DNA from: Lepraria neglecta
Taxonomy: Eukaryota; Ascomycota; Lecanoromycetes; Lecanorales; Stereocaulaceae
Direction: 5' to 3'
Length of the DNA stretch: 64,000 bases
Assembly (NCBI GenBank): GCA_033220425.1
Contig: CM065651.1
Span: forward strand, 4,650,001-4,714,000
Below the pieces are notes generated by a model. That model did no database searches and was not told where the DNA came from. It was given only the letters and a program-made list of their open reading frames with translations. The position numbers and the translations under genes were made by a program. Below, one piece after another: positions 45,970 to 56,405 of the stretch (position 1 is its first letter; every line of letters starts with the position of its first letter).

Positions 45970-48062
45970 CCTGACGTTTTCAACAGTTGTAACCGTTCAG
46001 AGTGACGATTGTTTCAATCTAGGAGCGTGTTCAACATCTCCCGCACCAGCAGCTACTGCGCAAGCCACGGCGCCAGTAAACACTGCCAAGCCAACAGCTC
46101 CACCAATCCCTAGCTCAGTTGCAGAAAAACAGACTCAGGCAAGCACTCTAAGAAGCCCACAAGCAGGTGCCAGAAATGGTCCAAATGAGGCTAAAAATCC
46201 TACTCCAGAAGCTACTCCCGCCGAATCTGACAGCGGACAACCATCTAGAAACAAGCCTTTCAATTACGGCAGTCTTTCGCCAGCTCAGCTTTCTCGGTTT
46301 CATCATGCCCTGGGGCCATCCTCGCAGAATCCAGCTCTACCTACCGCCCAGTCACAAGCCCAAGCTCTCGGTGCCATTATCATCAATGCCATAGGCTTTG
46401 CTCCAAATGCAGAACCTACGGCCCCGGTTAATGCTGGTGGTCATAACAATGCCCAAATTCAGCCCCTTGCCGGCTCACCGGGCTACATTATCTCACTTGC
46501 TCCATCAGCTTCTATAGTGGTTGCGAATAGCGTCACCTCACAGCTATTGGGCGGTGAATCGTTGGACAATGCTCACCCTGTAGTCACTATTGCTCCCAAC
46601 CGACGACTTTGAACGCAATTCCTGCGCTTGCTGTGCACGGCCAAACCATAGCGGCCGGGGCGCTAGTAGTTACGATCCACGGAACACCGGTATTCCTTGC
46701 GCCCTCGGCTAGCAGGATTGTTGTCAGCGGTATTGCTACGCTTTTATCGCCTGGCAAAGTACCTATAATTATCATGGGGTCTCAACCTATCACTGCCTCT
46801 ATCGCCTCTCAATATGCGGTGAGCGGCCAAACGCTCACAGCAGGCGCAGCTGTAATAACCATCTCGGGCACTCCGATCAGCTTAGCTCCATCAGCAGATG
46901 CTGTTATTGTTGGAAGCAACACTATCGCAATTCCAACTGCGAGTGGACCGACACTTCCAGAATTTACGTTTGGCGGCTACGCCATTACGGCCAACAGCGT
47001 CTCCCAATATATTGTTGGAGGACCCTCACGCTAGGAGGCTCGCCGATTACAGTGTCTGGGACCGCAATCAGTCTCGCTCCTGGTGCCTCCCAAGTCGTTA
47101 TTGGCGGCACTACTCAAATTATTCTCCAAACCTATGCTCCATTGCCTCTTCTGACGATTGGGTCTCAAACATTTACCGCCAATAGTGAATCTCAATACGT
47201 TTTCGGGGGCGAAAGTCTTATCACTGGTGGGCCAGCAATAACCATCTCTGGCACCCCAATTAATCTTGCCCCTGGCGCCTCAGATGTGGTTATCGGAGGT
47301 AGTACTAAGCTCCTACACCCCAGTAATGGCCTCTTGCCCTCCTTTACAATTGGCTCGAATACCTACACTGCAAATAGTGCATCTGCGTACATCATTGGTC
47401 GCCAGACTCTGGTGCTAGCAGAGCCAGCAATAACTATAGCTGCACCCACCGGTCCCATTACAGCCACGGGTGCCTCGCATAAAGCATATACGGTTGGAGG
47501 TCAGGTCTTCACACCGAATCCGACTGCATTCTCAATCGACGGTACACCCATCTCAGCTGGAGGCCCTGGCGTGACAATCGATGGGACAGTCGTGAGCTTG
47601 GGAATATCGGGTATTTTGGACATTGGAAGCAGCACAATATTGCTCTCGGCCAATCCAGCTTCGCCTACCGTCTTCACTGTTGGAAATGAGGTCTTCAAGC
47701 CCAACCCAAAATCTTTCTCGATCGATGGCACTACCATATTAGCCGGAGGTCCCGGTGTAACCATCGATGGTAATATCGTAAGATTAGACACCTCAGAAAC
47801 TCTAGACATTGGAAGCAGCATCATCCTGCGATCATCAAGCAATGTGTACACTGTGGGAGGCGAGGTCTTCACACCTAATCCGACAGCCTTCTCGATCGAC
47901 TGCACGACAATCTCGGCTGGTGGCCGTGGAGTGACTATCAACGGTAATCTTGTAAGCTTGAAAACTTCTGGTGTTCTGGACATCGGGAACAATTCCATTA
48001 CTTTGACATCGGTGAGAGGAAAAGCCAATCCGAGCCCAAGCCCGAACCTAAGCACGAAGTAG
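45970..48062 (+). pseudogene. Repeat-rich surface/adhesin-like protein, broken by two frameshifts
   Basis: Three consecutive frames (to 46612, about 46561-47034, about 47020-48062) carry one continuous repeat protein. An Ala/Pro/Ser-rich stalk (about 46030-46440) leads to units of about 50 residues built on YxVxGQTLTAGAAVITISGT and PISLAPSADAVIVG. Three further units of about 60 residues follow in 47490-48010 (VFTPNPTAFSIDGT, GGPGVTIDG, LDIGSST). The repeat register passes directly across both frame changes (near 46,600 and 47,020), leaving no room for introns, so these are real frameshifts or assembly errors. The 5' end lacks a signal peptide and the C-terminus (PSPSPNLSTK) lacks a GPI signal. 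Related proteins are fungal cell-wall surface proteins. As written it cannot be made. Confidence 0.7.
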
Positions 48063-48561
48063 TCTGGTAGTAATACGCATCATTATGAGTTAATTCTTGA
48101 AAGTATTGCACTAGGTATTGCAATCGCTTTATTGATACCGATCTAATATTAGAGTCTGATGTCCCTTAATTTTGAGCATAGAAGCTGCTGCATTGGAAAA
48201 TTTGAAGCCGCCCTTGCGGACTTTTCTCATCGCAGCCTGTAAAGGTTCGTCTTAATTTCTATGGACTAGAGGTTAAAGAAAACATTCTTGTCTCTTTTAG
48301 ATAGCGTAATGAGTAGACATTTGATTGGAGCAATCGTGCAGAGGATACTAAACGACGTGGGAATAAAACTATGCATCCGAATGGCTTTTCGCAACTCAAA
48401 TAACCACTCATTTTGCAAACACAAGCCAAGCAATAGAATTCCATGCATCCAGTACAAAAAAGTCATATCAACGAGTGAGCCCCAGAAATATTCGCTAAAC
48501 AATCAACGTTATTTAGGAAAGGAAGAAACTTCGGCAGAATTACGTTGAATTTGCATTATCC
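48063..48561. other. Intergenic
   Basis: AT-richer spacer between two genes that converge. Short frames only. Confidence 0.4.
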
Positions 48562-49433
48562 TCAAGCAAACATCATCAACCGCCCCCTCACCCCCTCCAA
48601 CTCCTCCACTCTCGGCATAAAAACCGCCAGCGTCCTCAACGCCGGACACCCTTCCAAAAGCTCCTGCATACAAACACTAACACTACTATCAACCTCCCGA
48701 AGCATGCCTTCCACATCCTTCCTCAAGAATCTCATCATTCGATAGCTCAGGCGAGTTGGGGAATTGTCTTCTAAGTCGATGATGCTATCGGGGCGAACGC
48801 ATACCCACGAGTAGTGGAGTGTTATGTGGTGCATTAGTGCTAGGTTGGGCTGGGATTTGAAGATTAGGGCGAGGGAGGGGGGTAGGGCTGGGAAGCGGAA
48901 TGTGTTGGAGCGGTAGAAGAGGGGGAGGGATTCGGGGTGCGTGAGGCGGCAGACAGAGAGGAGGGCGGCGACGTGTGAATTAGACATCCTGACGTGATGT
49001 GCACGGGGTGCGCCTGCTTTGGAGGGCGGAGTGTCAGAAGTGCGAGGCGTGTGTGCATGTGTAGACTGTGCGTACCCTGCCACCATAGTGGTGCTGGGCA
49101 GATGAGGATTAGGCTGTAGATGAGTACACGTAGCTCTGCAGGAAGTTCGAGGAAGCGACAGCGCTGTTTGGGGCGTGCTTGAGCTTGGGATGTTATCGTG
49201 ATAGTGTTTGCGATGCTTGGAGATGTCGTCTTGTCAATGCTTGTTTTTGCTAAAGGACAGTCTTGCATGGGCTGCGGCGTTGATGGTCTAAGTGAAATGA
49301 GGCATTTCGATTCTGAGTTCGATTCGGAGTGCGAGCGAGCATGAGGTGGATATGATGGGGATGATATATTGATGAGTTGAGAGGCAAAGTCTGAGAAGCT
49401 GAGGATATTGAAGCTCGTCCGTCTGATGTCCAT
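48562..49433 (-). CDS. 2EXR-like domain protein, 2 exons
   Basis: Exon 1 49433-49076, intron 49075-49014 (62 bp, GTACGC, branch CTGAC, GCAG, phase 1), exon 2 49013-48562; about 269 residues. Residues 93-111 read RFLELPAELRVLIYSLILI, the hallmark opening of the fungal 2EXR-like family. Exon 2 continues as expected: AALLSVCRLTHPESLPLFYR, then SNTFRFPALP, and a C-terminal part with YRMMRFLRKDVEGMLREVD. The first 90 residues are a Ser/Pro/Thr-rich tail without pattern, so translation might start later. These proteins are abundant in fungal accessory regions and their role is unknown. Reading either open frame alone would miss the domain, because the core is split by the intron. Confidence 0.75.
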
Positions 49434-52400
49434 TGTAAGTGGAGTTCTTCCAGGCTTCGAATGTCAAAGGCAGGGCGCTGACTCGGCTTTTTTGTCGGTC
49501 TCGACTAGTATGAAGTGCGCAGATGCTTGAACGCAAACCCGATTCTGAGATTGCAAATCAGTCAAAGTCAACCCGGTTGTCAGTTGGACAAGAAGCAAAA
49601 AGCTCAAGATCTTTCTTAGAACAGGATCGAGATTCTTGCGTACCCACTCAAGATATCTTGATGGCCCAAGAAACGCAGTTCACTGAATCAAAGAGATATT
49701 GGAACCGTAGTGATGATAAAAAGCATAATATCAACTAATATGCAAGCTTGCAAGGCTCAAGTCATTTACCTTGTGTGGAATCTCTCTCTTCTTTCCTCGG
49801 GATGAACAGGATGTCAGCTCGCTTCTTTCAAGATATACAAGGCTTTAGAGCCGTGTTCGGTGGTCAGAGATCCCAGGTGACTGAGTCCCTGTAGCTCTCG
49901 GAAAAGCAGAATCTGACGATCTCATCAAAGAGGACTCGAAGAAAACGTTTTGACAACTGTAAAGAAGAGTATTTGGCTGTATAGATGGGAAGGGAAAAGA
50001 AGTAGGATTTGGGCGAGATGACTGGCGTGTCACTTGGAGCACCGTCGTATGACCTACTACTCATGAGGGAAATAGAGAGGGATATATGATAAAGACAGCT
50101 AGCATTGACCTTGGCAGTGCCCACCTGCACTGAGAGTCTTATCCAATATCGAAAGCCAAGAGTAGGAGATGTATGCCGCCGAAGATGGATGGCACAGGAA
50201 CGTTGAGAGTGATATTGGCACGTTCCCCTCTTTTAAATCGCTCATACCCATGATGAAACCCTTTTCCCTACCAAAAAGCAGGACCTTACGGAGTGTACTA
50301 AATTCTGCTGTGCGTGGGACGAGGTGCAGAGTTGGGTCTAAGGATTCCTTGGTCAAAAGACGATCTTTCGATGACCCCGGATCGTCTGACTAGTGCTGGA
50401 GGACCCCACAGGTACGCACAGATCACTTCTGTGCGGCGGAGGAAATTTAGTATTGCGGCTTGATGCACTTTGAGATTTATTAGCGTTTGGCCTGCCTGAT
50501 ATCAATTGCACACTTCAATTCCTCCTTGTCATGGATTCTTCGGCCGTGGCGCCACGTATTCAGTGTACATTGTACATTAAGCGGTGGCTAGGACGGTGAA
50601 GATATGGGCTGCCTAACACGAAAATAAGGCTTGTTGACTAGGCGCGTGGCGATGGGATGCAACTGCCACCAGTCAATGCCTTGGGAGAAAATCGCGCAGG
50701 GCAGTGCAATGGTTCTTGGCAAATTCGTGACTACTTCTAGTAGTTCTTGGTGGCTGGCCCTGGACTTAATACCGAGCGTGATTGACAAGAAAGAAGTCGG
50801 CTGAAGAGACAGAAGTGCTCTGGTGCTCTGCATGCCTGACTTGCGTATGGCGATTCCCTCCTGCAAGCGAGATTACAGATCGGATTTTTATATGCGCGAT
50901 TTATTTAGCGCGGAAAGCTCGGACCACCAAATGGTCTTATGGAACAATTCTGGATTGTAAGTCTATGAGGGTGGAGAGAATTGGTGGTGGTAACGTCAAT
51001 TAGCTTGCAATACGGAGTGGTTCAAGTGTCGAATATACCTGTCTTGGGCTTGTCTCGATCTGGCTTGCCACTGGCGAGTAGTCAGTTCCTATGGCCGCAG
51101 ATTGTTGGCCCGATAACGTCGCCATTATTCACAAAGTCTCTCACAGCAAACAACATGCTAAGTGTCATCGTTGTAGCGTGCAGCCAATGGCATTGATCGT
51201 GTAAGTAAGCTGCAACGCTGTTCCGAGGCCAATGGGGCTCAATCCCCCTATGGAAGCCGTAATTTTTCAAGTGTTTCCATTTCTCCTGGGAGAGTTCCTT
51301 GTCCGGCACCACCCTCTCCGATGTTAAATCACCCTAACAGACATTAATCCTGGAAACCTTTCCATGAAGAGCCCCAGACTCAGCAAACAGACTTATCTCG
51401 CTCCACACAGTCCTGAAAACCATCCGCATATCTCGGTCTGATGGAGCATACTCATCGTCCACGTCGTCCTCAACATGCTGTTCTTCCCCTCGAGAAACGT
51501 GGATTGTGAGCAGATCTACTAGTCTCGCTTATGTCAGCGCCAGCCCGAGTCATGTGCACTGCCACCATCCTTCCCAAGTCTGCTCCTGCAATGGCAACAC
51601 AATACGGGCAAAATACTTGTAGCTAATCGACCACTATCTTGCTGTCTATATCCTCTAGGCATCTTAGAGACAAGGTCTGGGAGCTGTCAGCACTTCTTGC
51701 GGCTGGTGGCTGGTGGGACTGCTAACCCTGAAGAGCAATGAGAGCCTCATGACCACAGCAGATTCAGCTAGCTTGCTTTCCGCCCAAGTCGCTCTGACAC
51801 GAATAGCATCTCCGACTAACACACAGAACTTCCTAGCAACTCATCTAGCTGCCGAGGGGCTTCTAATGAGTCACGCATCTTCCTCGTCCTCCGGTGCGCC
51901 TTCGGCCCCTACCGACCCCATCACCTCGTCTCGCCCCTCTTCACGTCTACGCTGCCCATGGCCATCCATGGCAAATCCTCGTGGTCTTCATGCGGCCCTC
52001 TCGCCGAGAAGAAAGGGCGCTTCAAGCGGATCTGCTGTCATACATTGCCCACCGTCAGACTGGAGGAGTGAACTTGGTGGAGTCAATGCGAGTGCGAGTG
52101 CGGGTTGGATAGGGTGAAGAGAAGGGATGTAGTGCGGTTTGAATAAGTGATGTGGGTGGAGAACGCCCCAAGCGAGGATAGTGATGGCAGCCAGGAGTCG
52201 TGTGTAATAGGCTACACTAGGACTGTCGTGCGAGTTGTGCCTCAATTCTGCCGAAAACACTTGGGTTGCTCGGGGAATACTACATGCTACAGACGTGTTG
52301 TGGCCAAGAGCGCTCCGAAATCCAAGCGGTATATGGAGAAGATCAACATGGCTGGTTGAGGTGGGTGCAGCACTTTGGAATGGGACGTTGGAAATCCTTA

Positions 52401-52641
52401 GCGAGTACCTTATTCGCGACGTGCTCGATCACTCCAGCTAGTGCTTGGGTCTATACGGTAGGTCCTTGGTAGATACTTTCGCTATGCTCGCAATATGCTC
52501 TTGGAAGTATGTGTTACGATCTATGTAAAATGCAATGATGATTTTTACCCTTGGAATGCCTACGGATTCTCTATTGTCATCCAACCAACTATGCTTGTCG
52601 CTGTCCCATCACAAGGATACCGTCTTCCTGTGCGGGCGGAT
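49434..52641. other. Gene-poor stretch
   Basis: No recognisable gene. The longest frame is 134 codons (51713-52117, plus, Ser/Ala-rich), overlapped by open frames on the other strand. Confidence 0.4.
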
Positions 52642-53322
52642 TTAATAAACGACCTGCACCGCCTCACATATTGGATGAATGCTCTTATCGCTGTTGCTGA
52701 CACTCCTTGTAGACACATACAGAGTATTTGTGACTCCATCAGTGCCTGAGTTCAACAACTTCAAGTCCACCCTCATATCAGACGCACACCTACCGTCAAA
52801 GCGCATCGCCAGTGCAGCTTGGAGAGCGTCACGCTCGGTGCCTTGCTCTGAACACATCTTGACATAATTATTATGCATTTGCGTCTGCGCGTAAATAAAG
52901 CCTTCGGATTTTCCTGACGTGTCCACAACCTCGACGACGACAGGTGCTTCAAGGAATAACCAATCGTCTTGAGGGAACTTGAGTGCCTCAATAGCATTGA
53001 GCAACTCAGCGCCGACATTATTGATGCTGAAGCCGGGGTCATCGCCACTATCAACCAGGTAGGTCCTGACAAGATTGCACGTCGTTGCTGAGATTGCTCG
53101 GTCTCGCAGCGGGCCCAGGTCGCGCCTCGAAACACCTTGGCCACGACGTAAAAGTCCAGTCTTTGGAGAGGCGAGATCTGCCGTACTCTTTTTATGTCTT
53201 TGTTTATTCCACTCGTGTACTGGCACGCCTCGCCATGTTCTTTTGGCAACCTGCTGGTATACGTAGATCTGACCTGCTGATCTCCGTACGGCCCCATGCT
53301 CCATACGCTTGCCATTCCTCAT
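52642..53322 (-). CDS. Unknown protein, 226 codons
   Basis: An uninterrupted minus-strand frame. The second half looks well translated: RTYLVDSGDDPGFSINNVGA, ELLNAIEALKFPQDDWLFLE, APVVVEVVDTSGKSEGFIYA. The first half is very basic (KRTWRGVPVHEWNKQRHKK) and less certain. The frame stays open upstream of the ATG at 53322 to about 53430 (TTTDSPTAKPRRKRDA), so the gene may begin further 5' or share an intron with the MYND gene just upstream. No domain recognised; cytosolic by appearance. Confidence 0.4.
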   Translation of the reverse strand: MRNGKRMEHGAVRRSAGQIYVYQQVAKRTWRGVPVHEWNKQRHKKSTADLASPKTGLLRRGQGVSRRDLGPLRDRAISATTCNLVRTYLVDSGDDPGFSINNVGAELLNAIEALKFPQDDWLFLEAPVVVEVVDTSGKSEGFIYAQTQMHNNYVKMCSEQGTERDALQAALAMRFDGRCASDMRVDLKLLNSGTDGVTNTLYVSTRSVSNSDKSIHPICEAVQVVY

Positions 53323-54573
53323 CTGTTCAATGTATTCAGGCTTGCTGTCTCTTGGTATCGGAGCATGTTGTGCGTCTCTTTTGCGACGCGGCTTAGCTGT
53401 TGGGCTGTCTGTTGTGGTTGCTGACGATGTTTGTCACAACCATTATTCATCCACATCATACTTCTTTTCGGTAGCCGAACTTCTCGATCATTGCCTCTCC
53501 TTTCTCGCCCATGTCCTCTACCCCTTCGCCGTCAACCAGCATCAAGTTCCACCAACACGGGAGCTTGTCTAAGACATCGCTGCCGGCGGCCTCGATATCT
53601 CTGATATTGATGCTAGCGACCTTCTCGGCGATTTCCTGAATGATATCCAGTAGGCCTATGATAGTCCAACCTTTCCCAATGCTGAATCCTTGCCCTATGA
53701 ACACCTCATCGATAGCCTGCAGCTCCCTGAGCTTCGCTATAATCGCTTTCCGCTCCTCCGGGAAATGGTCTTGCTCCGCCCATAGTGCGCGAAGTGATGC
53801 TTCGGTTGCTGGAGGGCCCAGGGGTAGGGCTGGAAATCTAGTTCCTATTGACGACACGTAGGAATGTGAAGTGTGATGGAAGATAATGTTGAAGATCTAG
53901 ACAGCAAAATCCTAGTCGGCCCTAGTCCTACGAGGAGCAGGAACAGATAAAGTGCTTTCTGTGACTTCTGATCGGATTTCCCTGGAAGGCGAGGTAGATC
54001 AAGAAGAGCGTTCGTGTGTTGGCATTGTTGATGGTCGAGCCAGTCTACAAACAACCCCGGACGGACTTCGGTAGTGCCTTTGAAAAAGTCTTTGTGCTGT
54101 TCAGAGCAGTCCTGCCCAGGAGCTGTGAGTGAAGGGTGAGGTTTTATATCTCGTTTGGTGCGGCTGGCCATGTGTTTTAGCCAGTGTGCTTGTTGGCAAG
54201 CGCGGCTACAGTAACGAATCCTTCGGCAGAAGCCACAGCGTTTCAAGGGCTCTAGAAGGTCTTGCTGGAGACAGTCGCAGCCTTCACAGCAGCGCTGTGC
54301 AACGCTCCCTGGGTGTGGGTCGATGGCGTCTCGTAATTCTGAACTTGTGTTGGGTTTTGTACCAGTCGGGAGGAGGTGTGGCAGTGTCAATGCTGGTTAC
54401 TTGCAGTTTGATTTATGCTTTCGCCAGTCTGTGTTTAGGCAAGCCTGGCTGCAATACGACACGCTCTGGCATCCGCTACATAGTTGGAGCAGCTTTGGGA
54501 GGACGTCTTGCTTCTGCTGATAGCTTTCACAGTAGGGTTGTACAGGGTTGGCTGAACGCTCGGAGGATGCCAT
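53319..54573 (-). CDS. Double MYND-type zinc finger protein, multi-exon
   Basis: Exon 1 54573-54401 (57 codons) starts MASSERSANP and carries a MYND finger: LCSGCQSVSYCSQACLNTDW, then RKHKSNC. The ligands are C32, C35, C41, C45, H53 and C57; the first pair is only C15-x2-Y18. A 57-bp intron (54400-54344, GTAACC...ACAAG, phase 2) joins exon 2 from 54343, with a second MYND (CCEGCDC, CGFCRRIRYCSRACQQAHW). Exon 2 runs to about 53,932. The frame then shifts across a 35-base segment (53931-53897), too short for a normal intron. The next part (IFNIIFHHTSHSY..., RKAIIAKLRELQAIDE, FSIGKGWTIIGLLDIIQEI) stops at 53456. Alternatively it is spliced at GTATGA (53461) to a tail ending at 53319. MYND fingers bind proline-rich partners. 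Function otherwise unknown. Confidence 0.7.
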
Positions 54574-54979
54574 GATTCAGTGTTCCCCGGAATTTTGATG
54601 AATGTGCAGAATGCTGACCTGCTATGAATCTATGCTGGATATATATAGATCGTCCTCAATGATGCAGGCAGCCTCACCGACGAAGGAAGATACAAGTAAC
54701 GGCTGGCAGCAACATAGAGGCTTCCAACATCTTGACGGTGATGCTCCATTTCGATATTGTTCCAAGTTCTGTTCCGTAACTTTGTCCTGCTTAGTGATCT
54801 TTATATGCGTCCCGCTGTTAGTGCGGGTGGATGCAAGTAAAATAAAGGCAGAAGGCCAGCAAGCAGGACTGCTCAGCTAGAAAATACTGTGTCAATATTG
54901 GGATCTCTAGTAGGCAATTTGCTGGGTAAGTCCTCCATCAATTGGCTCAAGGCGATGGGTGCGCTGCTGAAGGTCCACT
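54574..54979. other. Intergenic, promoter of the MYND gene
   Basis: No supported gene. It lies between two minus-strand genes and includes the 3' end region of the AlkB-like gene. Confidence 0.4.
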
Positions 54980-55753
54980 TCAGGATTTGTCATCAGGTTT
55001 GTACCTAAATGTCAAACTGACCCTCTTCCACCTCACACCTCGACCCTTCACGCTCCTCACAATCTCGTGCTGCCATTTCCATCGACTTTCGCCTCTCATT
55101 ACTAACAAGCTCCTTTCAGGTACTACCACATCCACGACGCTACCAGTCTTGTTTGCTTTTCCAGCTTTGCCACTTCTGACCGAGCCATCATAAGGTTCCG
55201 TCAACTCATGAAAGCGAATTGGACACGCTGACAGTAGACTGAGGCCGACGACCGGTTCTCCAAATTGGAAGTTCTCGGTGTGGGCAGAGATACCTAAATT
55301 CCCTATGTACTCATTGACAATGCAATATTGGGGCCTTTGACCGTCCTGAAAGATACGGGCATCGACCATGTACTGAATGAGCCAGTCGAATTCTACAGGC
55401 ATGGGTGGCGCTTGGAGAATCTGAGGCTTTGCTTGGCTTGACGCGTTGGACTTGGATGGCATTAAACAGTATGTGCCTCCAAAATGTATAGTTCGCCGGC
55501 TGAGGTCTGTTCTCAAAGTGCACTTTGAGGGATCATTGAGGAAGTTGATGATAGTTTTCTCCTCGTTGTGGTTGACGAAGTCATGTTGGATGGTCAAGCC
55601 TGGTACAGATGTCTTCTGGGCAGTCACACAATCTGCTTCTTCCTTCCCATAGCACTCAACTCTGTTCTTAGGATTTGTCGATGCTTTGTGCTTGGCAATT
55701 GGCGTAAAGAAGTCATTGATGGCTTTGCGCTTCTTCATCACAGGTGACTCCAT
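54980..55753 (-). CDS. AlkB-like 2-oxoglutarate/Fe(II) dioxygenase
   Basis: 257 residues, single exon. Fold landmarks: PGLTIQHDFVNHNEE (51-65), RRTIHFGGTY (86-95), YCIVNEYIGNLGISAHTENF (143-162), VVGLSLLSACPIRF (168-181), ERSLLVMRGESRWKWQHEIV (213-232), KRVSLTFR (243-250). These give N147-x-Y149 and the iron ligands H158-x-E160 and H229. R244 and R250 fit the 2-oxoglutarate/substrate arginines. The usual ligand triad is HxD...H; here Asp is Glu. The family oxidatively removes alkyl groups from DNA or RNA, so a nuclear repair role is likely but the substrate is unproven. The N-terminus KKRKAINDFFTPIAK resembles a PCNA-binding PIP box (x-I-x-x-F-F) next to a basic cluster. A complete-looking gene, 407 bp from the MYND gene and on the same strand. 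Confidence 0.85.
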   Translation of the reverse strand: MESPVMKKRKAINDFFTPIAKHKASTNPKNRVECYGKEEADCVTAQKTSVPGLTIQHDFVNHNEEKTIINFLNDPSKCTLRTDLSRRTIHFGGTYCLMPSKSNASSQAKPQILQAPPMPVEFDWLIQYMVDARIFQDGQRPQYCIVNEYIGNLGISAHTENFQFGEPVVGLSLLSACPIRFHELTEPYDGSVRSGKAGKANKTGSVVDVVVPERSLLVMRGESRWKWQHEIVRSVKGRGVRWKRVSLTFRYKPDDKS

Positions 55754-56405
55754 TATTGAGGTTTGAAGAGAGTCATCATGCCAAGACGGTCAGTCTCATC
55801 TTTTGACGCCTCTCACCCTTGTAACCGAACGTTTCTCATGTTGTTCTCCTCTTGGGGGAGGAAGATAACAGCAGGCGAAATGAAGGTGATAAAAGTTCTT
55901 TAGCTCAGCCCTATGGTTTCAGCCCTACGGATGTTGGTTTTCTCATCGCCAAATCTTGAGACCTCTCATTGTTGTTTTCTTCATGGTCATCCATTCATAC
56001 TGCTCCATTTCTTCGCATGCAAAATTACAGCTGGGTGATACGAAGACAAACGTTTAGATTCTCCAATTAAGACATGTGGGGAGAGGACACGAGCAGCACC
56101 TGGGAACACAGCAGGCAGTGGACCGCAACTACAGCTCGGGTGTGAGCTGGAATATGGGGATATGCAGGAGTAGATCGAAAAGCATAAAAATGCATCTCGG
56201 ATGTTCCCAGCATCGATGCGATTTGGGGGTTGGAAGATATATGCGGGTGTGAGGCATAAGACAAACGATTCTCGATGCGCTAGTCGCACATAGTTTCTTC
56301 CGGAAAAACCCTCATGCCCTCAATTGCTCAACTATCCTAGTCTGATACTCAAATCGCTTTGACAGTCCCTTTCCTTTGGATCTTGCATATCTGTTGATGT
56401 GAACT
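55754..56405. other. Shared upstream region of divergent genes
   Basis: Lies between the AlkB-like gene (minus) and the secreted-protein gene (plus), a divergent 650-bp promoter region. Short minus frames here are not supported. Confidence 0.4.

Noticed and set aside
47501-48055. 184-codon minus frame
   Set aside because: Exact antisense shadow of the surface-protein repeats; its apparent periodicity comes from the repeats.
54129-54575. 148-codon plus frame
   Set aside because: Antisense to the MYND gene, whose zinc ligands are only readable on the minus strand.
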